The position numbers and the translations under genes are program-made. This document shows positions 4,610 to 11,010 of a stretch of DNA of 18,142 nt, in pieces. The stretch is taken from the NCBI GenBank assembly GCA_004298345.1, contig SCTV01000062.1, positions 1-18,142 on the forward strand. The letters are read 5' to 3'. The DNA comes from Patescibacteria group bacterium. Its GTDB lineage: Bacteria > Patescibacteriota > Minisyncoccia > Phycocordibacterales > PALSA-1337. Position 1 is the stretch's first letter. Every line of letters starts with the position of its first letter. The notes beneath the pieces were generated by a model. The model saw only the letters and a list, made by a program, of their open reading frames with translations, was not told the origin of the DNA and did not search any database.

Positions 4610-6511
4610 TTAAAGTAAACTATCTGGATCCACTTTGATGCTCACACTTGGTGGTAGCGACTTGAGCTTTTCGAGGAGGTCAGAGTCTACCCATTTTCCA
4701 CGGGGGAGCTTGATCAGACCATGGAGGACATAGTTGCCTTTGACCGTATGAGTGAAGGCCGGGAAAATATCGGCGACGTGTGGAGTGAGGATGTTTTGTA
4801 TCTTGTCCATCTGTACGACGATCGCATCCCGCTTGCCCTCGAGCGTGATTTTGATCAGGGTACTAAAAGGCGGATAATCAAATTGTTTGCGAGACTCTAT
4901 TTCAGTACGGTAAAAGTCGATGAGGTTGCCTCGTAGTGCGTACTCGAGCACTTTTTCCTCGGCGTTTCTGGTCTGGAGGAGAAAAACATTTCGAGCGATA
5001 TAGCGCATCTTGAGAAGGAGATAGAAAATCTTTTCACTAATACGAAAATCGGGTATTGAAAAGAGTGAGTCAATAGAAATAATGGCTGAGTTTTCTATTT
5101 TCTCGTGCAAGTAGGATAGCGCCATCTCGGTGCCGATCAAAATACTGCCGGGGGAAGTATAAAATTTGGCCACGGTATCGAGCACCCTTTTTTCGGTTTT
5201 GGTGGTGTCGGCATCGATGCGGAAAATCTTTGCTTCGGGAAAGCGATCTTTAATCTTTTGGTCTATGAGATCGATACCGATGCCCACCGTGCCGAGTTTC
5301 CAGCTCCCACATATTTTGCAGGTCTCCTCCGCACTCCGTCTCTCGCCACAACGATGACAGAGGAAAAAGTTTTGCGTTTCGTCTTTGCCTTTGTGGAGGG
5401 TGATCGGTGCGCTACATTTGGTGCAAGTCACAATATTTTGGCAATCTCCGCAGACGGTCGAAGGGGCGAGTCCTCGGCGAGTGGAGAGGATGAAAAGGTG
5501 TTCGCTATTTTCTCGGCTTTGGTCGATGAGTCGTTCGACTTCAGGGCTGAGGATTTTGAAGCTCGCTTGGCTACCATCGGGCTTTTTATGCTTGCGCATA
5601 TCGATGAGCTCTTGTTTGGCGGTAGAAAGTGAGCGGAGGGTGAGTGGAGAAAGCTCGATGAGCTCGCCATTTTTGTGTCGCCAGATGGTTTCGGTGCGCA
5701 GTGAGATGTCTCCCATTACTAGTCGGGCGTGTATTTTTTCGGCAAAGTATTCGGCAAAAGTACGAATGTCCAAAAAGGGTCGGGTCTGTACTTTGTACGA
5801 TTTAGAATTTTCTTTTTCGAGAATGATAGTAGAGATATCGGTGCGGGGGATAGAGAGAAAAGGTCCGGTCGCTACAATGAGCATTGGGTGTGAGAGGTCT
5901 TGGAGCTGTTTCCAAGCATCCAGAAAGGCTTTTTTGCCCATACTACTATGGAGTATGATGGTATATTTTTCGATGCCTTTTTCGAGGGCTTTGGCAGAGA
6001 TTTTTGCATCTTCGATGGTGGGCACACAGAAAAAGACTGAAGCTTTTTTAGCAAATTGTTCGCGGATGAGGCTTCGGTAGTTGGCAAAACGGTCTTCGTC
6101 ATCTCCTTGGACGATACATTTTTCTTTGGGTTTGGGGTGCGTGGTGACTGTGGGGATTTTAGTTTTTAGTGAGGTGATGTTGTCGAGAATGATTTTTGGA
6201 AGGAGGGTGTAGAAAGTCGCTCCGGCGGTGCTCGCAAAATAGTCGGCGGTGTGGAGGACGCTCTGGATGTATTCTGGCCGAAGGAATTGTTTTGCTTTTA
6301 GAGAATCAACTTTTTTGACCGCGAAGTCAGAAGTCTTGAGCTCGGATTTGAGCTCGCTCGCTTTTTGGCTTTCTACTACGATTCCGGGAATAACTTTTGA
6401 CCGGACTGGTACAGACACGAGTGAGCCCGGCACCACTTCTTTGGCACTAAAATATGAGAGAGTTTCTTTGCCCATGCCCTTGGCGATGGGGATAACCTGC
6501 ACAATATACAT
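4610..6511 (-). CDS. priA: PriA-like primosomal protein with degenerate helicase motifs
   Basis: 633 aa from ATG 6511 (MYIVQVIPIAKGMGKETLSYF matches the PriA N-terminal DNA-binding domain). Eight cysteines form the two PriA zinc sites: C354, C357, C363, C366, C385, C388, C398, C401. The C-terminal domain follows from about 540 (ESRKQFDYPPFSTLIK). The ATPase core is eroded. No GxxGxGKT Walker A is found between 125 and 165, the DEEH position reads LEKENSKSYK (231-240), and the QVAGRAGR motif VI reads KMRYIARN (501-508); only GTEM (460-463) remains. PriA normally recognises stalled forks and reloads the replicative helicase, so this may be a structural loader without helicase activity. A -10 TATACT sits six bases before the ATG (leaderless). 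A longer in-frame start at 6634 would add 41 residues unlike PriA. Confidence 0.9.
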   Translation of the reverse strand: MYIVQVIPIAKGMGKETLSYFSAKEVVPGSLVSVPVRSKVIPGIVVESQKASELKSELKTSDFAVKKVDSLKAKQFLRPEYIQSVLHTADYFASTAGATFYTLLPKIILDNITSLKTKIPTVTTHPKPKEKCIVQGDDEDRFANYRSLIREQFAKKASVFFCVPTIEDAKISAKALEKGIEKYTIILHSSMGKKAFLDAWKQLQDLSHPMLIVATGPFLSIPRTDISTIILEKENSKSYKVQTRPFLDIRTFAEYFAEKIHARLVMGDISLRTETIWRHKNGELIELSPLTLRSLSTAKQELIDMRKHKKPDGSQASFKILSPEVERLIDQSRENSEHLFILSTRRGLAPSTVCGDCQNIVTCTKCSAPITLHKGKDETQNFFLCHRCGERRSAEETCKICGSWKLGTVGIGIDLIDQKIKDRFPEAKIFRIDADTTKTEKRVLDTVAKFYTSPGSILIGTEMALSYLHEKIENSAIISIDSLFSIPDFRISEKIFYLLLKMRYIARNVFLLQTRNAEEKVLEYALRGNLIDFYRTEIESRKQFDYPPFSTLIKITLEGKRDAIVVQMDKIQNILTPHVADIFPAFTHTVKGNYVLHGLIKLPRGKWVDSDLLEKLKSLPPSVSIKVDPDSLL

Positions 6512-6517
6512 CCTGCT

Positions 6518-6523
6518 AGTATA
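6518..6523 (-). promoter_or_regulatory. -10 box of the priA-like gene
   Basis: Minus strand TATACT (6523-6518), then AGCAGG, then ATG at 6511. The -35 region is poor. The spacing equals that of def and DUF167, pointing to a leaderless message. Confidence 0.5.
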
Positions 6524-6550
6524 CGCCGAATCTGTAATTTTTGAAGGTAG

Positions 6551-6579
6551 TTGACATTTTTGCTTCAGAGTGGTAAGTT
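6551..6579 (+). promoter_or_regulatory. Promoter of the 167-aa orphan gene
   Basis: -35 TTGACA (6551-6556), 17-nt spacer ending TGG (extended -10 type), weak -10 TAAGTT (6574-6579). The predicted start near 6586 coincides with the first base pairs of the leader structure. Confidence 0.5.
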
Positions 6580-6585
6580 GAAAAT

Positions 6586-6671
6586 AGATAAGCTGTTTTA
6601 CAATTGTCACTAGACAATAGCAGCGAGTCACCAATCCTTATCGGCTAACAATAGTTAGCAAGGAGTTAAAA
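6586..6671 (+). promoter_or_regulatory. Structured 5' leader of the 167-aa gene
   Basis: GATAAG (6587-6592) pairs with CTTATC (6637-6642), enclosing a perfect hairpin ATTGTC-acta-GACAAT (6603-6618). A second perfect hairpin GCTAAC-aata-GTTAGC (6644-6659) ends exactly where the Shine-Dalgarno AAGGAG (6660-6665) begins. Such a leader could control ribosome access or message stability; that is inference. Confidence 0.5.
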
Positions 6672-7175
6672 GTGAACATGTTGAAACAAATAGTCCTGGC
6701 CCCTAGAACCTGCACCTTCAGCTGTTTTAAGGACCCAGAATGGGTCGCAGTAATGAGTCCTCCCTTGGGGGTAGAGAAGTGGTCCTGGGTTTCGTATGTC
6801 GAACTGCAGGTTTGCTGTGCGCAAATCCTACTCGAAGCTGGTGCTGTCGGAGCTTCCGAGGAAGCTGTCGTCAGATACGACCTAACTAATCTGATGGGTT
6901 TGAATCGTGATGATGGACGGGGAGACCCTGATTTTACTTGGTTTATCGCCTACGAGGGAGGTTTTTTGTTCAGGAAGCGCGACTCAAGCTTTTGCCCTTG
7001 GAAGGACAAAGCACTTTTTGTCCCGGCCAAATGGGCACTGCGAGTTATCCGGGCAGTTCGCATGGGAATTTGTGAGGTTCAATGGGTTGATCTCGGCTCT
7101 CTGAAGCCGACTTATCGTCCTGACTTCAAGGGCGAGAAACTGCACAATGTGATCGAGTTGGTCAGTCCTACCTGA
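6672..7175 (+). CDS. Hypothetical protein, 167 aa
   Basis: The GTG at 6672 is chosen because AAGGAG ends six bases before it; ATG 6678 would leave a 12-base gap. The product is soluble with several Trp and Cys residues (CTFSCFKDPEW, KWSWVSY, CCAQILLEAG, PDFTWFIAYEGGFLF, KDKALFVPAKWALRVIRAVRMGICEVQWVDL). It shows no transmembrane segment, catalytic motif or known domain that I recognise. An 11-bp perfect inverted repeat (7155-7182) spans its stop codon and a strong terminator follows. It is the first member of a run of single-gene orphan cassettes and could be a laterally acquired accessory gene. Confidence 0.72.
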   Translation: MNMLKQIVLAPRTCTFSCFKDPEWVAVMSPPLGVEKWSWVSYVELQVCCAQILLEAGAVGASEEAVVRYDLTNLMGLNRDDGRGDPDFTWFIAYEGGFLFRKRDSSFCPWKDKALFVPAKWALRVIRAVRMGICEVQWVDLGSLKPTYRPDFKGEKLHNVIELVSPT

Positions 7176-7182
7176 CCAACTC
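7155..7182 (+). repeat. Perfect 11-bp inverted repeat across a stop codon
   Basis: GAGTTGGTCAG (7155-7165) pairs with CTGACCAACTC (7172-7182) around a 6-nt loop. The TGA stop at 7173-7175 is inside the right arm. No T-run follows, so it is separate from the terminator at 7198. Confidence 0.7.
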
Positions 7183-7197
7183 ACTGCTGCAAACCAT

Positions 7198-7232
7198 ACC
7201 ACCAGCAGTTTTAGGTGGTTTTTTATTTTTTT
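7198..7232 (+). terminator. Intrinsic terminator of the 167-aa gene
   Basis: ACCACC (7198-7203) pairs with GGTGGT (7214-7219), followed by a long T tract. Confidence 0.8.
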
Positions 7233-7255
7233 TACTAATGAGGATTATAGTCTCA

Positions 7256-7284
7256 TTGATAAAGACAGAATATTAGTGTATTGT
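7256..7284 (+). promoter_or_regulatory. Promoter of the 155-aa orphan gene
   Basis: -35 TTGATA (7256-7261), 17-nt spacer, -10 TATTGT (7279-7284). Predicted start near 7291, giving an 80-nt leader. Confidence 0.45.
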
Positions 7285-7370
7285 TTTTAGTGGATAACGA
7301 TGCTCGTTGAGAGTGTTGGTGAAATTTTCCAAAAACCGGCCGTAGTAAGCCATTCCCAAAAGGATAAATT

Positions 7371-7838
7371 ATGACGACGAAAGAAAGCACCCGATTCAGT
7401 AAATCATTCCTGGAGATGCAAGGGGGGAGAGAAAACCCTCTTACAAAAATGGAGTTGATTTCGAATGCCCTTGCTGTTGATGCCTATGTTTTGACTCTGG
7501 CAAAAACAGGCAAGGCTCCCAGGAGAATGCTTCTGGTTCCTCAATTCAACAAAGAAAGTGTGACCTTGTGGTCACCAAAAAGTCAAATAGTTTGGTCTGA
7601 GCACTGTCCGGCCATTGGACTGTTGATGGATGCCGAAAACCTTGCGAGTCGTGTCAGGGTTGAGGTGGACACAAAACACAATGAGACGATGGTCGTCGTG
7701 CGAATGCTCTTTCTGCCTTCTGGTAAGGACGGCGCTCCACTGCTCGGAGTCTTTGCCATGGTGGCGTCTTTCGGGGTTCGGATACTTCGACTGATGAATT
7801 CTAAGGAGCTCGAGAAATATTTGCCAAAACCAAGTTAA
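7371..7838 (+). CDS. Hypothetical protein, 155 aa
   Basis: ATG 7371 follows AAGGA with a six-base gap. The protein begins with a polar, Thr/Ser-rich stretch (MTTKESTRFSKSF), then a mixed alpha/beta central part (RRMLLVPQFNKESVTLWSPKS, VRVEVDTKHNETMVVVRMLFL). It ends with a moderately hydrophobic segment (PLLGVFAMVASFGVRILRLM, about 124-143) before a polar tail (NSKELEKYLPKPS). That segment could be a buried helix or a weak membrane anchor. The family is not recognised. The layout of own promoter, leader, Shine-Dalgarno site and terminator is the same as in the neighbouring orphan genes, to which it shows no evident sequence similarity. Confidence 0.72.
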   Translation: MTTKESTRFSKSFLEMQGGRENPLTKMELISNALAVDAYVLTLAKTGKAPRRMLLVPQFNKESVTLWSPKSQIVWSEHCPAIGLLMDAENLASRVRVEVDTKHNETMVVVRMLFLPSGKDGAPLLGVFAMVASFGVRILRLMNSKELEKYLPKPS

Positions 7839-7848
7839 GTTTTTCCTG

Positions 7849-7877
7849 ACGCGATTTGTATCGCGTTTTTTATTTTT
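7849..7877 (+). terminator. Intrinsic terminator of the 155-aa gene
   Basis: ACGCGAT (7849-7855) pairs perfectly with ATCGCGT (7860-7866) around TTGT, then a T-rich tract. Confidence 0.8.
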
Positions 7878-7959
7878 TCTAAACAGAACAACTTTTACTA
7901 GAAAGGTGAGTGGTGTTTTTATCTAGGGCGATGTCAAATTATTGAACTATTACGATCTA

Positions 7960-7988
7960 TTGACAATATAACTATAATTTGCTATACT
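7960..7988 (+). promoter_or_regulatory. Consensus promoter of candidate RNA B
   Basis: -35 TTGACA (7960-7965), 17-nt spacer, -10 TATACT (7983-7988). It has the same hexamers and spacing as the promoter of RNA A. Predicted start near 7995. Confidence 0.75.
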
Positions 7989-7994
7989 TGTATT

Positions 7995-8270
7995 CAGAGT
8001 TACAGCGTTCAAAAAAAGTTGCCAGTCTCTTGGCGTTCACCAACCGGTGGGCGTGCAGCTTCCAGCTGTAGGGAAGCACTGGTACAGGATCAATCCACGC
8101 ATGCATAATGAGAGATTGTCGCGTGGTCGTAGGTTCAGCGGTACTCGGATCTACCATTGAAACGTGATCCACTTGTTCCGATGAGCGCGATTTCCCCCGA
8201 ATCGTTGCAATAATTAAATTGGGGTGGCCCTGGTGACGCAAGTCGTCACCAGGGCCTTCACTTTAGTTTA
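7995..8270 (+). ncRNA. Candidate structured RNA B (about 270 nt)
   Basis: A consensus promoter and a 12-bp terminal hairpin delimit a stretch with no plus-strand frame of useful length. Local perfect hairpins follow one another: GCCA/TGGC (8021-8034), CACC/GGTG (8038-8049), GCTTCC/GGAAGC (8058-8077), CCACGC/GCGTGG (8095-8126), GGATC/GATCC (8147-8170) and CGATT/AATCG (8188-8204). I find no RNase P, tmRNA or SRP signature. The minus strand has an 89-codon open frame (8241-7972) with a TTG start and no ribosome site, which I regard as a shadow. An untranslated leader for the winged-helix gene at 8357 is an alternative, but a separate promoter lies between. Confidence 0.55.
8226..8270 (+). terminator. 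Terminal hairpin of RNA B
   Basis: GGCCCTGGTGAC (8226-8237) pairs perfectly with GTCACCAGGGCC (8245-8256). The following tract (TTCACTTTAGTTT) is T-rich but interrupted, so termination is likely rather than certain. Confidence 0.65.
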
Positions 8271-8291
8271 AATAAGTTTTAATTAACTCGC

Positions 8292-8321
8292 TTGACAAGT
8301 AGTCGGCGGGGAGAGTAGTCT
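8292..8321 (+). promoter_or_regulatory. Promoter of the first winged-helix gene
   Basis: -35 TTGACA (8292-8297), 18-nt spacer, poor -10 TAGTCT (8316-8321). The perfect -35 and the position upstream of the gene support it. Confidence 0.4.
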
Positions 8322-8356
8322 TTTTGTAAACGCTCCTCAGTGAAAGAAAGGACACC

Positions 8357-8584
8357 ATGAAGGTTCGATATTCAGGACCAGCAAGCAAGAAACGTAGCAA
8401 GGAGATTCGTGACGAGCTCCCTGCTTTTCTCAGAGAGCCGAGAACCCTGAACCAGGTTGCAGACCGTTTCAGTATCTCAGGGATTTCTGCGGCGGCTTTT
8501 TTGAAGGGAGTCGCCGGTATCTCATTTGATCCGGAAACAAAGACCTACTTCATCGTTCCGGCTTACGCCACACAGCCCCTCTGA
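8357..8584 (+). CDS. Small winged-helix-like protein, copy 1
   Basis: 75 aa; ATG 8357 with AAAGGA four bases upstream. The predicted order is a basic N terminus, helix KEIRDELPAFL (residues 16-26), helix TLNQVADRFS, helix GISAAAFLKGV and a beta-hairpin wing ISFDPETKTYFIV. This order fits a minimal winged helix-turn-helix DNA-binding domain. It aligns end to end with the next gene, sharing the pattern P.FL..PRT...V..RF.IS..SA..FL and FDP...TY.V. The two genes and their terminators form tandem cassettes. Function is unknown; a DNA-binding regulator is inferred from fold and basic charge only. Confidence 0.78.
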   Translation: MKVRYSGPASKKRSKEIRDELPAFLREPRTLNQVADRFSISGISAAAFLKGVAGISFDPETKTYFIVPAYATQPL

Positions 8585-8585
8585 C

Positions 8586-8611
8586 TCTCGCTCTAAAAGC
8601 GAGTTTTTATT
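8586..8611 (+). terminator. Terminator of winged-helix copy 1
   Basis: CTCGCT pairs with AGCGAG across a short loop, then TTTTTATTT. The preceding TGACTCTCGCT is identical to the sequence after copy 2. Confidence 0.75.
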
Positions 8612-8613
8612 TG

Positions 8614-8629
8614 AGCTTTGCGCAAAGCT
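8614..8629. repeat. 16-bp perfect palindrome before the copy 2 promoter
   Basis: AGCTTTGCGCAAAGCT is a perfect palindrome eight bases upstream of the -35 box of the second winged-helix gene. Its position and symmetry suit an operator for a dimeric DNA-binding protein, possibly one of the two winged-helix products. Confidence 0.5.
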
Positions 8630-8636
8630 ACCAGGT

Positions 8637-8665
8637 TTGACAGTTGTGGCCATGAAGAGTATCTT
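8637..8665 (+). promoter_or_regulatory. Promoter of winged-helix copy 2
   Basis: -35 TTGACA (8637-8642), 17-nt spacer, -10 TATCTT (8660-8665). Predicted start near 8672. Confidence 0.6.
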
Positions 8666-8719
8666 TGGACTGATCGCTCTTGAAACAAATAATCACCAAC
8701 ACAAAGGGAGACTATCACT

Positions 8720-8944
8720 ATGGCAAGAATCAGAAGTTTGGGACATTTGTCTCGCAGTCGGCGCAAGAAGCTATGGAAGGAACTCATCCCGTTCCTCAAT
8801 CAGCCGAGGACGGCTTTTGATGTCGAGAACCGATTTGTCATCTCGGAAAGCTCTGCCAAACAGTTCCTCCGAAATTTGATGAAAAATCCTCGCATCGCTT
8901 GCTCCTTTGATCCCAAGGAAGGGACTTACCTCGTGAAGCCCTGA
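8720..8944 (+). CDS. Small winged-helix-like protein, copy 2
   Basis: 74 aa; ATG 8720 with GGGAG upstream. Paralogue of the gene at 8357, with the same helix order: KKLWKELIPFLNQPRT, DVENRFVISESSAKQFLRNLM, and wing FDPKEGTYLVKP. Copy 2 is more basic (RIRSLGHLSRSRRKK at the N terminus) and has a few extra residues between the third helix and the wing. Each copy has its own TTGACA promoter, Shine-Dalgarno site and CTCGCT-type terminator, so duplication covered a whole transcription unit. The promoter and UTR have diverged more than the ends. Putative DNA-binding protein; target unknown. Confidence 0.78.
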   Translation: MARIRSLGHLSRSRRKKLWKELIPFLNQPRTAFDVENRFVISESSAKQFLRNLMKNPRIACSFDPKEGTYLVKP

Positions 8945-8973
8945 CTCTCGCTGAAAACGCGAGATTTTTAATT
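8945..8973 (+). terminator. Terminator of winged-helix copy 2
   Basis: CTCGC pairs with GCGAG, followed by ATTTTTAATTT. Homologous to the terminator of copy 1. Confidence 0.7.
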
Positions 8974-9031
8974 TAAGAGTTTATGCAAGGATAATCTTTG
9001 CGTAGACAGGAGGATTCTTACGGAGATAATA

Positions 9032-9067
9032 TCTGCAACAGTCTGCATTTGTTCTGCGTGGGTCTGC
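9032..9067. repeat. Four phased TCTGC repeats
   Basis: TCTGC occurs at 9032, 9042, 9053 and 9063, spacings of 10, 11 and 10 bp, that is one per helical turn. It lies between the winged-helix cassette and the 3' end of murA. Similar TCTGCGT-type repeats occur in other environmental genomes as far as I recall; here it could be a degenerate repeat or a protein-binding array. Confidence 0.5.
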
Positions 9068-9074
9068 GTTGTTT

Positions 9075-10592
9075 TTACATCCCTCGAATGATCTCCACCT
9101 TCGCCCCAAGCTTATTAAGTCTATTTGCAAGATCTTCATACCCACGGTTGATGCTGTAGACATTGCGGAGGATAGAAGTACCCTTGGCTCCCATCATACC
9201 GATGAGGAGGATGACGGCTGGACGGAGAGCTGGAGGGCAGATCGCTTCGGTTGCTTTGAGTTCGGTCGGGCCGGTCACGTAGAACCGATGTGGGTCGGCG
9301 AGCAGAGTATCAGCACCGAGCTTGTCGAGCTCTTTGTAATGTATCGCGCGCTTTTCGTATACCCAGTCGTGAATAAAAGTCTGACCGACAGCCTGAGTCC
9401 CGATGACCGCAAAGAAGGGAAGGTTGTCAATGTTGAGGCCTGGGTACGGTCGAGCTTCGATTTTTTCCTCGAGTGCTACGAGCTTGCTCGGCATGGTTTT
9501 GATGTCGACGAGGTTGGTGTGGCCGTTTAGGGCTTTGTATCGTTTTGAGATTTTATATTTGAAACCCATTTTTTCGAGTTTCAAAAGTTCGAGTTCGAGA
9601 AAATCTATCGGGCAACGACGAATAGTGATGGAAGACTTGGTCACGATAGCTACCGCCAGGAAAAACATACTTTCTATTGGGTCTTCGCTCAGATAGTAGG
9701 TAACCGGTACATCTATGTCCGCTTTGCCATGTACTACGAGTGTGCTGGTGCCGATACCTTCTATCTGCACGCCGAGAAGCTGTAGGAAATGACACATGTC
9801 TTGCACCATGTAGTTGGCGGAAGCAAATTTGATAGTGGTTTTGCCGGGAATACCCGCCGCAGTCATGAGAGCATTTTCGGTCACCGTGTCGCCGGTTTCG
9901 TAGAGGACGACGTAGCTCGGCTTGAGCTTTTGCGATGAGACTTCGTAGTAGGTAGATTTGGTGGTGATAGTGATACCAAAATTATCGAGAGCAAAAAAGT
10001 GTGGCTTGACGGTACGCGAGCCGAGCTTGCATCCACCGGCCTGCGGTAGACGGAACTTTTTCACCGAGTGGATCAGTGAGCCGATCATCATGATGATACT
10101 TCGCGTACGAGTAGCTGAGGCGTGATCTATTTTTTCTACAGTAATTTTTTCACCTGGTTTGATCTCCACATCATCACCAACCCACTTTACGGACACATCC
10201 ATGCTCTGAAGGACCTCGATGATACGATAGACCTCCTCAATCTTCGGCATATTTTTCAGAATAGTTTTATTTTTGTTGAGAAGGGAAGCACAGAGGAGGC
10301 CCACGGCGGCATTTTTAGAAGATTTGGTGGTCACTTCTCCGGAAAGTTTTCTTCCACCCTCGATTTTGAGATTGAGGGAATTGTCAGAAACTTTTACCAC
10401 GTCTTTGTTGAGCGCGTCACTTATTTTGGCGAGCATTTCGGTGGTCATGTTTTGCTCACCACTTTCGATGCGGGCGATGGCACTCTGCGTGGTCTCGAGT
10501 TTTTGGGCAAATTGCTCCTGAGTAATATTTCTCTCCTCGCGAAGATTTTTAATCAGCTTTCCAATATCTTTTAGTTGTATGTCGCTTTGCAT
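9075..10592 (-). CDS. murA: XRE-HTH fused to UDP-GlcNAc 1-carboxyvinyltransferase
   Basis: 505 aa, about 80 longer than plain MurA. Residues 7-65 are an XRE/Cro-type helix-turn-helix (IGKLIKNLREERNITQEQFAQKLETTQSAIARIESG). From about 73 the EPSP-synthase-like fold follows: substrate residues K93-N94 (SSKNAA), PEP-binding C188 and R193 in QAGGCKLGSR (E. coli C115 and R120), and the Asp of PGLNIDNLP, corresponding to catalytic D305. MurA adds enolpyruvate to UDP-GlcNAc, the first committed step of peptidoglycan synthesis; the conserved Cys predicts fosfomycin sensitivity. The HTH suggests DNA binding and perhaps autoregulation: a perfect 16-bp palindrome sits inside its own promoter. ATG 10592 has no Shine-Dalgarno site. 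Confidence 0.95.
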   Translation of the reverse strand: MQSDIQLKDIGKLIKNLREERNITQEQFAQKLETTQSAIARIESGEQNMTTEMLAKISDALNKDVVKVSDNSLNLKIEGGRKLSGEVTTKSSKNAAVGLLCASLLNKNKTILKNMPKIEEVYRIIEVLQSMDVSVKWVGDDVEIKPGEKITVEKIDHASATRTRSIIMMIGSLIHSVKKFRLPQAGGCKLGSRTVKPHFFALDNFGITITTKSTYYEVSSQKLKPSYVVLYETGDTVTENALMTAAGIPGKTTIKFASANYMVQDMCHFLQLLGVQIEGIGTSTLVVHGKADIDVPVTYYLSEDPIESMFFLAVAIVTKSSITIRRCPIDFLELELLKLEKMGFKYKISKRYKALNGHTNLVDIKTMPSKLVALEEKIEARPYPGLNIDNLPFFAVIGTQAVGQTFIHDWVYEKRAIHYKELDKLGADTLLADPHRFYVTGPTELKATEAICPPALRPAVILLIGMMGAKGTSILRNVYSINRGYEDLANRLNKLGAKVEIIRGM

Positions 10593-10617
10593 AAAATGTT
10601 TTTGGGGTTAGATATAC

Positions 10618-10645
10618 AGTATAGCATATATGCTATGTATTTCAA
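10618..10645 (-). promoter_or_regulatory. murA promoter with a palindromic operator candidate
   Basis: Minus strand: -35 TTGAAA (10645-10640), 16-nt spacer, -10 TATACT (10623-10618), predicted start near 10611. The spacer is almost filled by the perfect 16-bp palindrome ATAGCATATATGCTAT (10621-10636). A dimeric XRE protein bound there would block polymerase. Confidence 0.65.
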
Positions 10646-10665
10646 AATGAGGTGTGGAAAAGCTA

Positions 10666-10694
10666 TTTACTTTAAAGTCCATCGCATGTACTAT
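10666..10694 (+). promoter_or_regulatory. Promoter of candidate RNA C
   Basis: -35 TTTACT (10666-10671), 17-nt spacer, -10 TACTAT (10689-10694). The predicted start near 10701 is exactly where the closing stem of RNA C begins. It diverges from the murA promoter. Confidence 0.6.
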
Positions 10695-10700
10695 GATTTT

Positions 10701-11010
10701 GGAAACCTGGGTGGTTGTCGCAAAATCGGGTAGGAGGCTATGAAGATGTATTAACTATACATTGGAGCCCGCGTGGCCTAGAAATCACGCTTGAGTGTGT
10801 GGGCGGACTCCTTGCGAGGGGTCATACGGCTATACACGAGTTGCCACTGATTGTCTTTTTTCATGGCGGGTGCTGGTTTAGGGACGATAGTAGTCTCCCA
10901 ATGTGATCGGACCGCTGGTATATCCAGTCATCCTTAACTGCGGGAGACGACGGTTACTACTCACCGCAGGTTTCCATTTCCGCCCCAGCTTCGAGCTCGG
11001 GCGGATTTAC
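10701..11010 (+). ncRNA. Candidate structured RNA C with paired ends (about 275-310 nt)
   Basis: GGAAACCTG (10701-10709), at the predicted transcript start, pairs perfectly with CAGGTTTCC (10967-10975). The stem continues with GGTG/CACC and GTCG/CGAC (10710-10720 with 10948-10965). Inside are GGAGcCCGC/GCGGACTCC with one mismatch (about 10763-10817), ATGTAT/ATACAT (10745-10761), GCGTG/CACGC, CTGG/CCAG and a GGGAC hairpin. A separate 3' hairpin (10979-11005) with a TTTACTTTT tail acts as terminator. CTGCGG/CCGCAG (10938-10969) is an alternative pairing that excludes the closing stem. No RNase P core motifs, SRP tetraloop or tmRNA ends are visible. A 63-codon frame from a TTG is present but lacks support. 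Confidence 0.65.

Noticed and set aside
6512..6634. 41-residue N-terminal extension of the priA-like gene
   Set aside because: The extension crosses the -10 box and the PriA N terminus begins at ATG 6511.
7972..8241. 89-codon minus-strand frame opposite RNA B
   Set aside because: TTG start, no ribosome site, overlaps a promoter and a terminator of the opposite strand, and the peptide lacks a recognisable pattern.
10715..10906. 63-codon plus-strand frame inside RNA C
   Set aside because: TTG start without a ribosome site; the AGGAGG at 10732 leads only to ATG-TAT-TAA. The end-pairing structure explains the region better.
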